Below are positions 1-8,528 of a DNA stretch of 64,000 bases, one piece after another; the first letter of the stretch is position 1; each line of letters starts with the position of its first letter. Below the pieces are notes generated by a model, which saw only the letters and a program-made list of their open reading frames with translations, did no database searches and was not told the DNA's origin. The stretch lies in the NCBI GenBank assembly GCA_030789695.1, contig CM061141.1:276589871-276653870 (forward strand), in the 5' to 3' direction. Source of the DNA: Scilla litardierei (taxonomy: Eukaryota; Streptophyta; Magnoliopsida; Asparagales; Asparagaceae). The position numbers and the translations under genes were made by a program.

Positions 1-125
1 CTAGGCGATGCTAGTAGCCACTCAAGCCATCCACCTCCCTGAGTTTGATAAACCCGCACCCTACACTAACCGTGCACTTGCGGTAAAACGACACCGCGCC
101 CATGCCATAAACGGGACGCCGGTCA
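1..125 (+). repeat. 3' end of the 5' LTR of element A
   Basis: Near-identical to about 5486-5610 and ends ...GGTCA, giving the canonical terminal CA. The copies then diverge: here into the primer site, there into element B. Confidence 0.92.
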
Positions 126-130
126 AGTTT

Positions 131-149
131 TTGGCGCCGTTGCCGGGGA
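131..149 (+). promoter_or_regulatory. Primer binding site of element A (tRNA-Asp type)
   Basis: TTGGCGCCGTTGCCGGGGA lies 5 bases after the LTR end. This is the primer-site sequence known from Athila/Calypso gypsy elements and complementary to tRNA-Asp. The same site follows the LTRs of D, G and, mutated, E1 and E2. Confidence 0.9.
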
Positions 150-360
150 GGCGTTCGGTTTGATATTAGCTTAGCTTGGGTTCGTTAGACTACGCATAAA
201 AACACAAAAAAAATTTCTTTTTCTTTTTTTAAAAAAAATATATTCAATAACCAAGAAATTTTTCCCCCACCATTATATTATCTTTTTGTTATTCTCTTGT
301 ACTATTGCCGCTCCTCTCTAGTTTTCTTATTTTTGTTGTCCATGTATCTTTGATATTACT

Positions 361-1653
361 ATGTGGAGATCAAATTTCGATGCTCAGATGGGAGGATACG
401 ATCCTTATCCAGTTGTGGTTTGTGAGACTTGTGGGATGGCGGGGCACGTGTATTATGATTGCCCATTTACGCTTGAAAGCCTCCCCCCGCTCCAAGGCCA
501 AACATTTTCCCACAACCTTAGCCCAAACACCTTCCATCCATTTCCTCAACCTTATACCCCTCCACAAACACAAGAAGAATCAAGCCTCGTGTCTATCCTT
601 GAAAGTGCCATGTTTAACCAAGGCCAAATATTACAAAACTTGATGGTACCAATCACCGAGCCGACACCGAGGAGAGGGGATGAAGGAGAGGATATACCCA
701 CCTTCATGGTTGAGACCACCATGCCATCGGCCACCATAGACACATCTCATGCCGATGCCCCGATTTTCCCACACTACCACTTGGATGACGAAGCATTTTT
801 TGATGATGATAGTGAGGATGGGGAGATTTCTCTAGGATTTGTGGGAGAGACTTTTCATCTTTATCTGGATACCCCATATGAGTCCTATGAGAGCACCGAG
901 GAGACCATAGAGCTTATGCATACCGGCGAGGAGGATGTGCGTGAGGACGACGACACCACGACCACATACGAGTGGTCCGCTCCACATCCACATCCACAGC
1001 CATCTCTGTCACAGCTTCCTCCTTGGTCGGTGGTCAACCATGAGGATGTCATTCAGGACATCGGGCAGATGGAGGAGCATGAGCATATCGTCGAGGAGGA
1101 TGTGCATGAGGGCTTGGATACGATCGTCCACTTCATGGAGCCCGAGCCACATCTACCTCTACCGTCACGCTCCACTTCTTCTGCGGCTGAGCATCTACTT
1201 GAGCATATTGCCCCTATTCAGGGAGATTTTCATACTCACTCTCACTCCACATTTGAGTCTCGCTTTTCACGTCCTATTTCTTTAGACTCATATATATTTG
1301 ACACACCATATCTCTCACAGGACACAGGATTGACTTCCCTTGAGGTATGCTGCGGTGTGTCACCACCTGGAGAGCAACTTCACATGGAGAGCGGGGATTT
1401 GATCGTCGCTAGCACAGAGGATAGCATACCATTTCCAGGGAGTGTTCGCCACATTTCATATATTTTACCATCATTTACCGGCGACTATCTCTGGGATACA
1501 TTTATTTTTGGAAATAATTTCTTGCCATGGACTAATGCACCTCGTCCTTTGCAGGTCACAGGTGGACACCTACGAGGGATGCTTGGAGGTGCATTGCTTG
1601 GGTCCATTGGCACACGTGGCACAGCGCTTCTGGCGGAGCCACAGAAGGAGTAG
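361..1653 (+). CDS. Gag-like protein of element A with one CCHC zinc knuckle
   Basis: A 430-residue ORF. Residues 21-34 (CETCGMAGHVYYDC) form a CX2CX4HX4C zinc knuckle of the nucleocapsid type, unusually close to the N-terminus, so the capsid part expected upstream is missing. Most of the rest is acidic and low in complexity, with Asp/Glu-rich runs near residues 140-160 and 195-205. The last 70 or so residues match the C-terminus of the ORF in element G (LWDTFI, TGG, LAEP blocks). That similarity continues past the stop codon at 1651-1653 into an EQLPAP-like stretch, so this stop is probably a C-to-T nonsense change. The start is the first ATG. A role in particle assembly or RNA binding is inferred from the zinc knuckle and position only. 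Confidence 0.7.
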   Translation: MWRSNFDAQMGGYDPYPVVVCETCGMAGHVYYDCPFTLESLPPLQGQTFSHNLSPNTFHPFPQPYTPPQTQEESSLVSILESAMFNQGQILQNLMVPITEPTPRRGDEGEDIPTFMVETTMPSATIDTSHADAPIFPHYHLDDEAFFDDDSEDGEISLGFVGETFHLYLDTPYESYESTEETIELMHTGEEDVREDDDTTTTYEWSAPHPHPQPSLSQLPPWSVVNHEDVIQDIGQMEEHEHIVEEDVHEGLDTIVHFMEPEPHLPLPSRSTSSAAEHLLEHIAPIQGDFHTHSHSTFESRFSRPISLDSYIFDTPYLSQDTGLTSLEVCCGVSPPGEQLHMESGDLIVASTEDSIPFPGSVRHISYILPSFTGDYLWDTFIFGNNFLPWTNAPRPLQVTGGHLRGMLGGALLGSIGTRGTALLAEPQKE

Positions 1654-2610
1654 CTAGAGCAGCTACCTGCCCCGCTCCAGATCTTGGATCCACCTATGCT
1701 CAGGTGTATCCTAATCCAGTAGTGTAAAAATTTACCGCTTTCTAGTTTAGGTTTGAATAATCTCGTCTCCTCTCATTAGCGAGGGGAGCGTATCTAGGGT
1801 TTGCTTTTGCATCTTAATAACCCTTCATGTCATGCCCTTCTATCATTTCACCCTCATCCTCTTCCGAGGAGAATGAGCACACCGTCTCTCCTGCATTTTG
1901 ATTTCTTTCTTTTATTTTCCGATCTTCCCCTTGCATATTTCTGCATCACATTGATCATATCGTTTCGCTGGCATTGTCATGTTCAGCTTGGGGGAAATCG
2001 ATTTGTGTGCATGTTTTCGTGTGTCGTTGTTGTGTGTCTGTGTCTAGGTGTTCTTTTGTCGTGTTTTATATCTTTTATTCTGTATGTTTCTTTTTCTTTA
2101 TTTTCCTGTTTCGTTCGTGTATTTTTCGTGTTTTTCATTTTTTGTGTCGGTGCGTAACTCCCCTACATTTTCATTGCCCTCCCGTATTCACTACTATTGC
2201 ATTGAGGACAATGCAAGTTTCAGCTTGGGGGAGTCGCACTTCGTGCGTCATTTGTCTCTTTTTCTTCATTATTTGAGTCGTTTTTCTCCGTGTTTTTCTT
2301 TTTGTCTTTTTCTTTTCTTCTTTTATCTCTTTCTCCTAGAGATGAACCCTATGATGAATATTGCCACGAAGATCACACGCACACCTAGCACGGCTTCGAT
2401 AATCACATTCACTAGCCTTAGGAAGTCGAGTCCTCTTGCATTTCATGCATCGCGGGTCCACTTAGCTTTTATGTGAGTCGTGTGTCGTGTCTAGAGTTGG
2501 GTGTGCTTCTACTTTGTGATTGTGTTTTATATACCTGTCCAGGAATGACCCCTAGATTATCATGCTTCGATTTGAATATGCGGTATTTGTTTCTCATGTC
2601 TGCTTCTGCA

Positions 2611-2611
<1 letters not shown>

Positions 2612-2694
<83 letters not shown>
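2612..2694. repeat. (TA)n microsatellite
   Basis: Uninterrupted alternating AT of about 80 bases inside the 3' non-coding region of element A. Confidence 0.98.
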
Positions 2695-2696
<2 letters not shown>

Positions 2697-2897
2697 TATA
2701 CTTCATTTCACATTTGTCTGGATTCCACAATTAAGGACTAGGATAACCCATTTAGCCCATGCTCTAATTAGCGAGAATAGTTTCCTTTGCCCAAGTGTTT
2801 AGATTCCGATTTCTTTTTTATTTTACTTGGTGCAAACCCCCTCGTCGTGTACCGTTCTCCCACTTGGGAGAGTACACGTGTATATATCCCAATATCC

Positions 2898-3018
2898 AAA
2901 AATCCAAAAAGGAGAGAAAAGAAAAACCCAGAAAAAGGAAAGAAAAAAAAAGAAGAAAAAAAATATGTATATCCAAAAATCCAAAAAAAAATACAAATGC
3001 CCAAAACCCAAAAATTTC
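2898..3018 (+). repeat. A-rich tract with degenerate CCAAAAA repeats
   Basis: Purine-rich, A-dominated tract that recalls 46500-46660 of element D, which lies in the same relative place between PPT-like motifs. Translations of it are low-complexity Lys/Phe strings and not genes. Confidence 0.85.
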
Positions 3019-3581
3019 CAATGTGAATATTTTTCCTATCTACCGAGAATAAAGGGAAGGCGAGAATTTGCTCCGAGTGTTCTACTCCACATCACTCAAC
3101 CCCCGTCGTTTTCGAAAACACTTGGCATAGGGACCTTCTAGCGATTATCTAGGCTATAGTGTGGTGATTTCCTTAACCCTAGTTGTGGAGTCCTTGATGC
3201 ATGATATGTTTCGATTCTCGCTCTATTCTCATGTATGCTTGAGCTATATATTCACCGCTTAATTCGAATCGAATCGATATTTGGGTCATTTCTTGGATTT
3301 GTGTATATCGAGCTTTATTGCACAATGTAGATAGTGACATCGTCTGCTAACACACGACCACACTCACTCGCGCTTCACCACGTGGGCCCACGACATTTGT
3401 CTGGACTCGTATTCCTTAGTTTAGTGATGTGATTTGGTGTTTGCTTGCTTGATGTGTCGTTTTTGATTTTGTTGGCCCTGACGGGCGATCTAGGATATAG
3501 AGTTTTCTTTTTCTCTCTTTCTCTCTATTTTTCCCCTCCGAGCTCCTACTCTCACTCGTCTTCCTCAAGGACGAGGAAGAG

Positions 3582-3598
3582 TTCAGCTTTGGGGATTT
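3582..3598 (+). promoter_or_regulatory. Polypurine tract of element A
   Basis: AGCTTTGGGGATTT directly before the LTR start TGACGTGCG. The matching site of element D is AGCTTGGGGGATTT before TGATCACTCC. Confidence 0.85.
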
Positions 3599-3857
3599 TG
3601 ACGTGCGTTTATATTTCATATATCTACGCACGTTTTCTTCCGTGTTTTTTCGTATTTTACCGCCGTCTTATATTCGTTTTCTCGTGTTTTCTTGTGTTTT
3701 TTTGTTGTCTTTCACTTTTCCGTGTTTTTTTTGTATTTTGCAGGAATTTTCCAGCATTTGGGACATAAAACGACGATATCATGAGTCCCCGGAGCAACGG
3801 GAGGAGTCACGCGTGATCCAGGGGGTCAAACGACGAAGATCGCATCTTTCAGCCCCT

Positions 3858-4491
3858 CACCCGACCGGTTGGTCACTTCCAACCGATCGGGTGATGCACG
3901 CGTGCACCACCCGGACACAAGTTGGAGCGGCCAAGAAGTCATCCGGTCGGTTCAGTGACCGGTTCAAACGCCCCAATTCTCGGGAATTTGGAGCTGAATT
4001 CCAACCGATCGGGTGACATCTCACCCGATCGGTTCATCTGTAGTCGATTCCTCCGATCGACGACCCGGTCACGCCACCCGCTCTCCACTGCGCCCGGTTG
4101 AAGCTCCCGAAGGCGACGGCCGAAGCAACAAGCTGCTCACCCGATCGGTTGACATTTCAACCGATCGGGTGGCCTTTTCGTCCCCTTTCGCGCACCGCTG
4201 CTCATTCATTGAAGATCTTCTATCATTCCAGAAGGATTTTGGGTGATCTCTTATTTTTCTAGCGTCGGCATCGTCGTTAGCTTTCCAACGATAGGTCGCA
4301 TGCCCAAATCCGATTTTTCTAGATTTTTCTGGAATTTTCTGAGCGCAGCTATGTGCTGAAATTGGCTGCTGTCTGAAATTTCACTTCAACCGATCGGTTG
4401 GGAGTCCAACCGATCGGTTGAAGTCAATTTCAGCAGTTTCGTGCTCTCTGTTTATTTCACCCGATCGGGTGAGTTTCCACCCGATCGGGTG
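3858..4491 (+). repeat. U3 palindrome array of element A, word AACCGATCGGTT / CACCCGATCGGGTG
   Basis: Four clear pairs at 4001-4034, 4137-4172, 4385-4422 and 4458-4491, plus looser copies at 3858-3894 and 3951-3975. In all four pairs the two GATC centres are exactly 20 bp apart (4007/4027, 4143/4163, 4392/4412, 4463/4483). Each pair is also one long inverted repeat: arms of 17 bp at 4385-4401 and 4406-4422 with loop GAGT, and arms of 14 bp at 4458-4471 and 4478-4491. The last pair ends about 50 bp before the TATA box. Confidence 0.93.
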
Positions 4492-4541
4492 GGCCTTTTT
4501 TGACAGTTCTGAACCCGACCCAAGAGGGTTTTTGAGGGGTT

Positions 4542-4550
4542 TATAAATAG
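4542..4550 (+). promoter_or_regulatory. TATA box of the element A LTR
   Basis: TATAAATAG, a good plant TATA consensus, about 50 bp after the last palindrome. Transcription would start near 4570-4580. Confidence 0.8.
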
Positions 4551-4901
4551 AGTTTTGGGGCACGATGGAAGAGAGATCTCTTTCAGTTTTTAGGGATTTT
4601 TGCCCCTTCTCTTGTGAATCTTAGGGTAGATTAGATTAGGTCTTTGCTCAATAAATCTTGTACCGGATTGTTGGATTCGAATTAAGATAAGTATTTTTCT
4701 TCTCTCATTTTCTATTGTATTGTGTTGTTTTCATTTTGCTCAATGGTGAATGTTTGTATGTTATTTGCTTTGCTTGTTTTTATGTTTCTCACCATGGAGT
4801 AGTGTTGATGAACCCTAATACGGGTTAGGGTAGGATTGATGCTTGGGTTGTTTCATTTGACTTGGTTGCATGGCATGTGTTCGATGAAATGTGTCAATGG
4901 G

Positions 4902-5380
4902 GATTTCTAGCAATCTGGGTCCAATTCGTACGTCAACACACTAGTTGTGTTGGGGGTTGGGGTCCGGTGCTTGTCCAGTCAAGATCCGCTTCGATGCATT
5001 GCTAGAAATCACATTCGGCCTATTTGGCCATTAGGGTCACGCGGGGGTGTTTCAATTTCATTGGCGGGAGAAAGACCACCTCTGACCGTCGGGCCAAGTG
5101 GGAATAAACTTGGCGGTTGACTCCCTAGCCATAGCTCACGCCCCTAGTGTAGGCATGGAGTCCTCGCGCGTGGGAACGGCTTGGACGAAGTGTTGGGAGT
5201 TATCATTGTGGCCTTAATGCTCCCGGTTGCGGAAGGTGTTAATGGACATGGGAATGCCCACCGTCCGGAACCGGGTAGGCCTAGCGTGCTTGGCACCGAC
5301 CGGAATATCGGGCCATGGACGCTAGGTACCACCTTTTGGGGCAATGTCTCACCCTGGATCAAGTCAAATGCCAAGTGTCA
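4902..5380 (+). repeat. Structured leader of the element A LTR
   Basis: Perfect inverted repeats: GATTTCTAGCAAT at 4902-4914 with its complement at 4998-5010, enclosing a 7-bp hairpin (CAACACA at 4934, loop CTAGT, TGTGTTG at 4946). Further on there are GGCC/GGCC around TATTT near 5017, CCAAGT/ACTTGG near 5094, GACTCC/GGAGTC near 5120-5162, and CCTAGCGT/ACGCTAGG near 5279-5326. Confidence 0.7.
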
Positions 5381-5485
5381 TGAGTGCTCTAGCCCGTGTT
5401 AGCGGGGATTCATTTCGTGTCCTTTTCATTTCTTTCTTTTATTTCTACACTTCCACCCACATCATCCGCGTAGCTAGCACACGAC

Positions 5486-5610
5486 CTAGGCGAGGCTAGT
5501 AGCCACTCAAGCCATCCACCTCCCAGAGTTCGATAAACCTGCACCCTACACTAACCGTGCACTTGCGGTAAAACGACACTGCGCCCATGCCGTAAACGGG
5601 GCGCCGGTCA
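5486..5610 (+). repeat. LTR terminus repeated at both ends of element A
   Basis: Second copy of the sequence at 1-125. It fixes the LTR boundary at 5610 and joins directly to the gag frame of element B. Confidence 0.9.
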
Positions 5611-6695
5611 AAAGGACCCCAATACCTTCACAACTTGGGAGAAGCTGGCTAACGCCTTCTTAAACAAGTTCTTTCCCCCAGGGAAGCCGATGAAGCTGAG
5701 GAGCGAGATCTCCTCCTTCTCCCAAGCCAGCCATGAGTACTTGCACGAAGCATGGATGCGATATAAGGAGATGCAGCGCAGATGCCCACACCACGAGCTC
5801 CCTAAATGGCAAATTATAAATTTGGTTTACAACAGGTTGAGGGATGATCTAAAATCATCAATGGACATCGCGGCTGGGGTGTCCTTCATGTCCAGAAATG
5901 AGGAAGATGCTGGAATTATTCTAGAGAACATGGCTTCAAATAATGAGAGGTGGTACGATGAGCATGCCATGCCAAGATCTGGAGCTATGCACAGAGTCGA
6001 AGGGATCGACAAATTATCTAGCAAATTCGATTTGCTATCTACCCAGATCTCTGAATTTATGGTGCGAGCTGGAGGTGCCAATACCCAACAAGTAGCTGCA
6101 GTGGAAGCTGAAGTCCTGGGATACTTCGATGGTGGTGATATCTCACCACCAATGGATCAGGCGATCGCTCTATTCTATAACCCGACGGGTAATGCGCCAT
6201 ATCCACCAAGGACTAGCTCAAATCCGACTTATTCTCCCAATAACTGGAACGACTCGAATCTGAGCTATAGTGCACCATATCAGCAGCCCCCGCAACCTCA
6301 GTAACAATTGTATCAGCCACCTCGGCAGTAGTAGACCAGCAGCAACAACAGCCCCAGCAGATGTACCAGCAATATCCCCCGAGGAATCAGCAGCCCCCTC
6401 CGTAGCAGCAACCATATAACCCAAACAGGGTAATCTCACCGATCGAGGGCCTCTTGACCCAATATATAACGAACCAGGAGAGGACGAACCAGCAGTTGCA
6501 GATGGGACAGAAGACCCTAGCCGATCAAGTAACCCAGCTGGGGTTACAAGAGGCAAATCTTGAGAGGGCTCGAGCCAATTGACAGGTCAGCCGGAAGTAA
6601 ATCCTAGGGGGCCGAATCAGACATTGGCGTTAACGCATGACCATGCCAATGTGTCTGCGATAGTTTTGAGGAGCGGCACTCAGATTCTGTGATCT
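5611..6695 (+). pseudogene. Element B: decayed gypsy gag fragment, cut on the left by element A
   Basis: The frame is open from 5612 to 6304. It encodes the conserved retrotransposon gag core: TTWEKLANAFLNKFFPP, then HEAWMRYKEMQRRCPHH-like residues and the NLVYNRL helix. A Gln/Pro-rich linker follows. After 6304 the frame is broken by TAA and TAG codons where CAA or CAG is expected, but readable pieces continue to a QPEVNPRGPNQ-like stretch and an AIVLRSGTQ-like stretch, as in Athila-type gag before protease. The 5' part is outside the window, left of element A. At about 6695 the sequence changes abruptly into a C-type LTR. A dead structural gene. Confidence 0.88.
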
Positions 6696-6696
6696 C

Positions 6697-7384
6697 TCCA
6701 CAATGTGAAAATAAAGTGTTCGTGATTCGTGAAATAGTGTTTTTCGCAGTTTCGGCTGCGACGTGCATGCTTGTTCATCATGTCATTTTAACTGATGCAT
6801 ACTTCTAATGTCATGTCATTTCATTATTTTAGAACTGCTAGTCGCTTTAATTTTATTTGTATCCTTGCACAAAAGTTCTCCGTTTTCTTTTGGGAGACTT
6901 TTACTAACATGTGCTCTCTTCTCTTTGGGTGTCACATGTCAGGTTCTGAGTCGGAGTTAGCCGCAGAGTACGAGCAGTTCACAGAGTTGAGTTCGAGGTT
7001 CCTGCAAAGACCGAGTTCGAGGACACTAGTGACCAGTCCTAGACTCACTTGGAGTCTCCCTTTAGTTTTTGCTTTCATTAGTTATTGTTAGGATTCGGTG
7101 AGTAGCACATATCTCTTTACTTTTGTTTAGGCCATGCTTTAGGCCTTTTGTTCAGACTTGTACTTTTATGACTTCTCTGTGATGTTGGAATAATTTCTGG
7201 ATGTTGTTGGTGGATGTTTTCTTTAAGTCTACTTTCATTTTATTATTATTGTTGTTTCGTCGCAATGCAAGGACCTGCTATTTGTTTTATACACAGACGC
7301 TTATCAGACTGCAGCTTCACAGCTCCAAGTCTGAGCGGACCTCCTCATGTCTCGCCTTCCATACTTGGGAAGCGGGGCGTGACA
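6697..7384 (+). repeat. C-type LTR, 3' end only
   Basis: Its last part is the reverse complement of the ends at 35534 and 53935: the GCTCCAAGTCTGAGCGGAC block and the terminal GGGGCGTGACA. It lies opposite in orientation to element C. It overlaps the piece at 8529-10797 for about 120 bp (6713-6835 against 10667-10797). Confidence 0.85.
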
Positions 7385-8156
7385 AGAGAAGTCCATACCG
7401 CGGCCCATGTGGCATAGGTATCATCATCGAGTACAATCATCTGCAGTTCAGCTGACCAACCTGCCCCACTAATTTCCAAGCACTTTTCAACATCCTTAAG
7501 CCACCGCTGAAGACCTTTCATATGATTCATCACATTCAACCAGCTGTAATCCGTGCCAAACTTGCTGTTTATATGTATGGCAGCAGCGGTGAAGGCAGTA
7601 TTCTTGAAGGTCTTCTCGGATCTAAGGCATTGACAAGCTTGGGACGCCAGGAATGGAATTAAGGCAATGTCATGCTCCAGAAGCCATATTTTATTCGTCG
7701 TCCCCTTCTTAGAAGGGTTCTTACTCTTTTTCCTGGGACTCGACACAGATACATCAATGTCATCGTCCCTACGACCATGCTTCCTCGATCCGTCACTGCC
7801 ACCTGTTATGCCATGCCCGCTTTGTGGTGAAGGCATGGCGAAAACACTTGGTGATGCTTGGCTACCAAATGGTGGTATAGACCCACCACCTTGTAGCATT
7901 TGCATGAAGCCAGGTGGAGTCGGCATGTGCATGGGCAATGGCAGGCTGTACGTAGAGTATGGTGCAAACGGCATGGTTGATCCACCTACTTGAAAGCTAG
8001 GCGGAATAAATTGATAATCACTTGGCTTACGCGACATTGGCCTACTTAGCAATGGATCAGTCTGCCTTGCTTCCTCTGCCCACTGGGTACAGTATGCAGG
8101 TCATAGTATGGAGGCAGAGGATCACTCCATTGCCCTTGTTGAGATGACCTGTCCAT
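7385..8156 (-). pseudogene. Myb/SANT-like DNA-binding domain protein, truncated and frameshifted
   Basis: On the minus strand ATG at 8156 opens MDRSSQQGQWSDPLPP, but that frame ends early. A frameshift near 8095-8105 leads into the long frame read to 7385. That frame has a Pro/Met/Gly-rich N-terminal half, a basic patch (SPRKKSKNPSKK) that could act in nuclear import, then a plant Myb/SANT-like fold: KIWLLEHD, the TFKNTAF helix, FGTDYSWLNVMNHMKGLQ, SGAGW, and VLDDDTYATWAAV. This family includes host transcription-factor-like genes and proteins partnered with PIF/Harbinger transposases. The domain is cut where the C-type LTR begins, so the C-terminus is lost. The base before the exon, 8159-8160, looks like a splice acceptor. 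No transposase accompanies it. Confidence 0.75.
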
Positions 8157-8528
8157 GCCTACAAAAATATTATTTACATAATAAAACAATATTTGACACA
8201 ATGACATGTACCCACGAATAGTAAACGAAATAAACTTCAATGTACGTAATATTGACTACCACCAATATAATCAGAATCAAACTCAATAAACATAAAGTAA
8301 ACAGATGATGGCATTATATTGGCAGCACATCTCAGGCATTACATAGCATATCCAACATTTAGATCCTATTGTTATACAATTCATTCAACTTAACATAATA
8401 TATTAAGATTATTCATTAAACTCATCCCTCAAATCCCATGTTCATTGGTGTTCCCATTGTTATGTATGTTACAATAGTACACCCACATATCCCACAGTAA
8501 CTGTTTCCTACGACTTTTTCACTGATCC
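8157..8528. other. AT-rich non-coding stretch upstream of the Myb/SANT fragment
   Basis: No ORF. Read on the minus strand it ends ATTTTTGTAG just before the exon, a plausible intron 3' end, so this may be intron of the broken gene. No other feature seen. Confidence 0.5.

Larger units (their letters stand above)
1654..3598 (+). other. Long non-coding 3' region of element A with PPT-like repeats
   Basis: No credible ORF. It holds AGCTTGGGGGA-type polypurine motifs near 1984-1996, 2222-2234 and 3582-3598; only the last abuts an LTR. The second is preceded by the block ATTGAGGACAATGCAAGTTT, also seen in G near 63318. Between them lie a TA microsatellite and an A-rich tract. Elements D and G are laid out the same way, so this is a shared Athila-group 3' region. 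Confidence 0.75.
1..5610 (+). mobile_element. Element A: non-autonomous Athila-like Ty3/gypsy retrotransposon, 5' end outside window
   Basis: Positions 1-125 match the end of the sequence finishing at 5610, so 1-125 is the 3' end of the 5' LTR and 3599-5610 is the 3' LTR. The primer site at 131-149 follows directly, and a polypurine stretch ends at 3598. The internal region of about 3.5 kb holds one gag-like ORF and a long non-coding 3' part. No protease, RT or integrase is visible, so the element depends on others for mobility. It sits inside the gag gene of element B, which resumes at 5611. The target duplication cannot be checked because the left end is outside the window. Confidence 0.9.
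3599..5610 (+). repeat. 3' LTR of element A (about 2.0 kb)
   Basis: Starts TGACGTGCG and ends GGTCA. In order it holds a palindrome array (3858-4491), a TATA box (4542-4550), an AATAAA-like sequence near 4649, and a leader rich in long inverted repeats (4902-5380). The ORFs here are on low-complexity DNA and are not credible genes. Confidence 0.92.

Noticed and set aside
2048..2476. 142-codon hydrophobic ORF
   Set aside because: T-rich stretch between PPT-like motifs; overlapping similar frames and no conserved counterpart in D or G.
2768..3052. Several overlapping ORFs on both strands
   Set aside because: All arise from an A-rich tract; Lys-rich and Phe-rich low-complexity translations with no family resemblance.
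3858..4491. Palindromes as recombination or attachment sites
   Set aside because: Many copies, restricted to U3 and to a pre-TATA internal spacer in several families. No recombinase and no rearrangement boundary coincides with them except single-unit loss.
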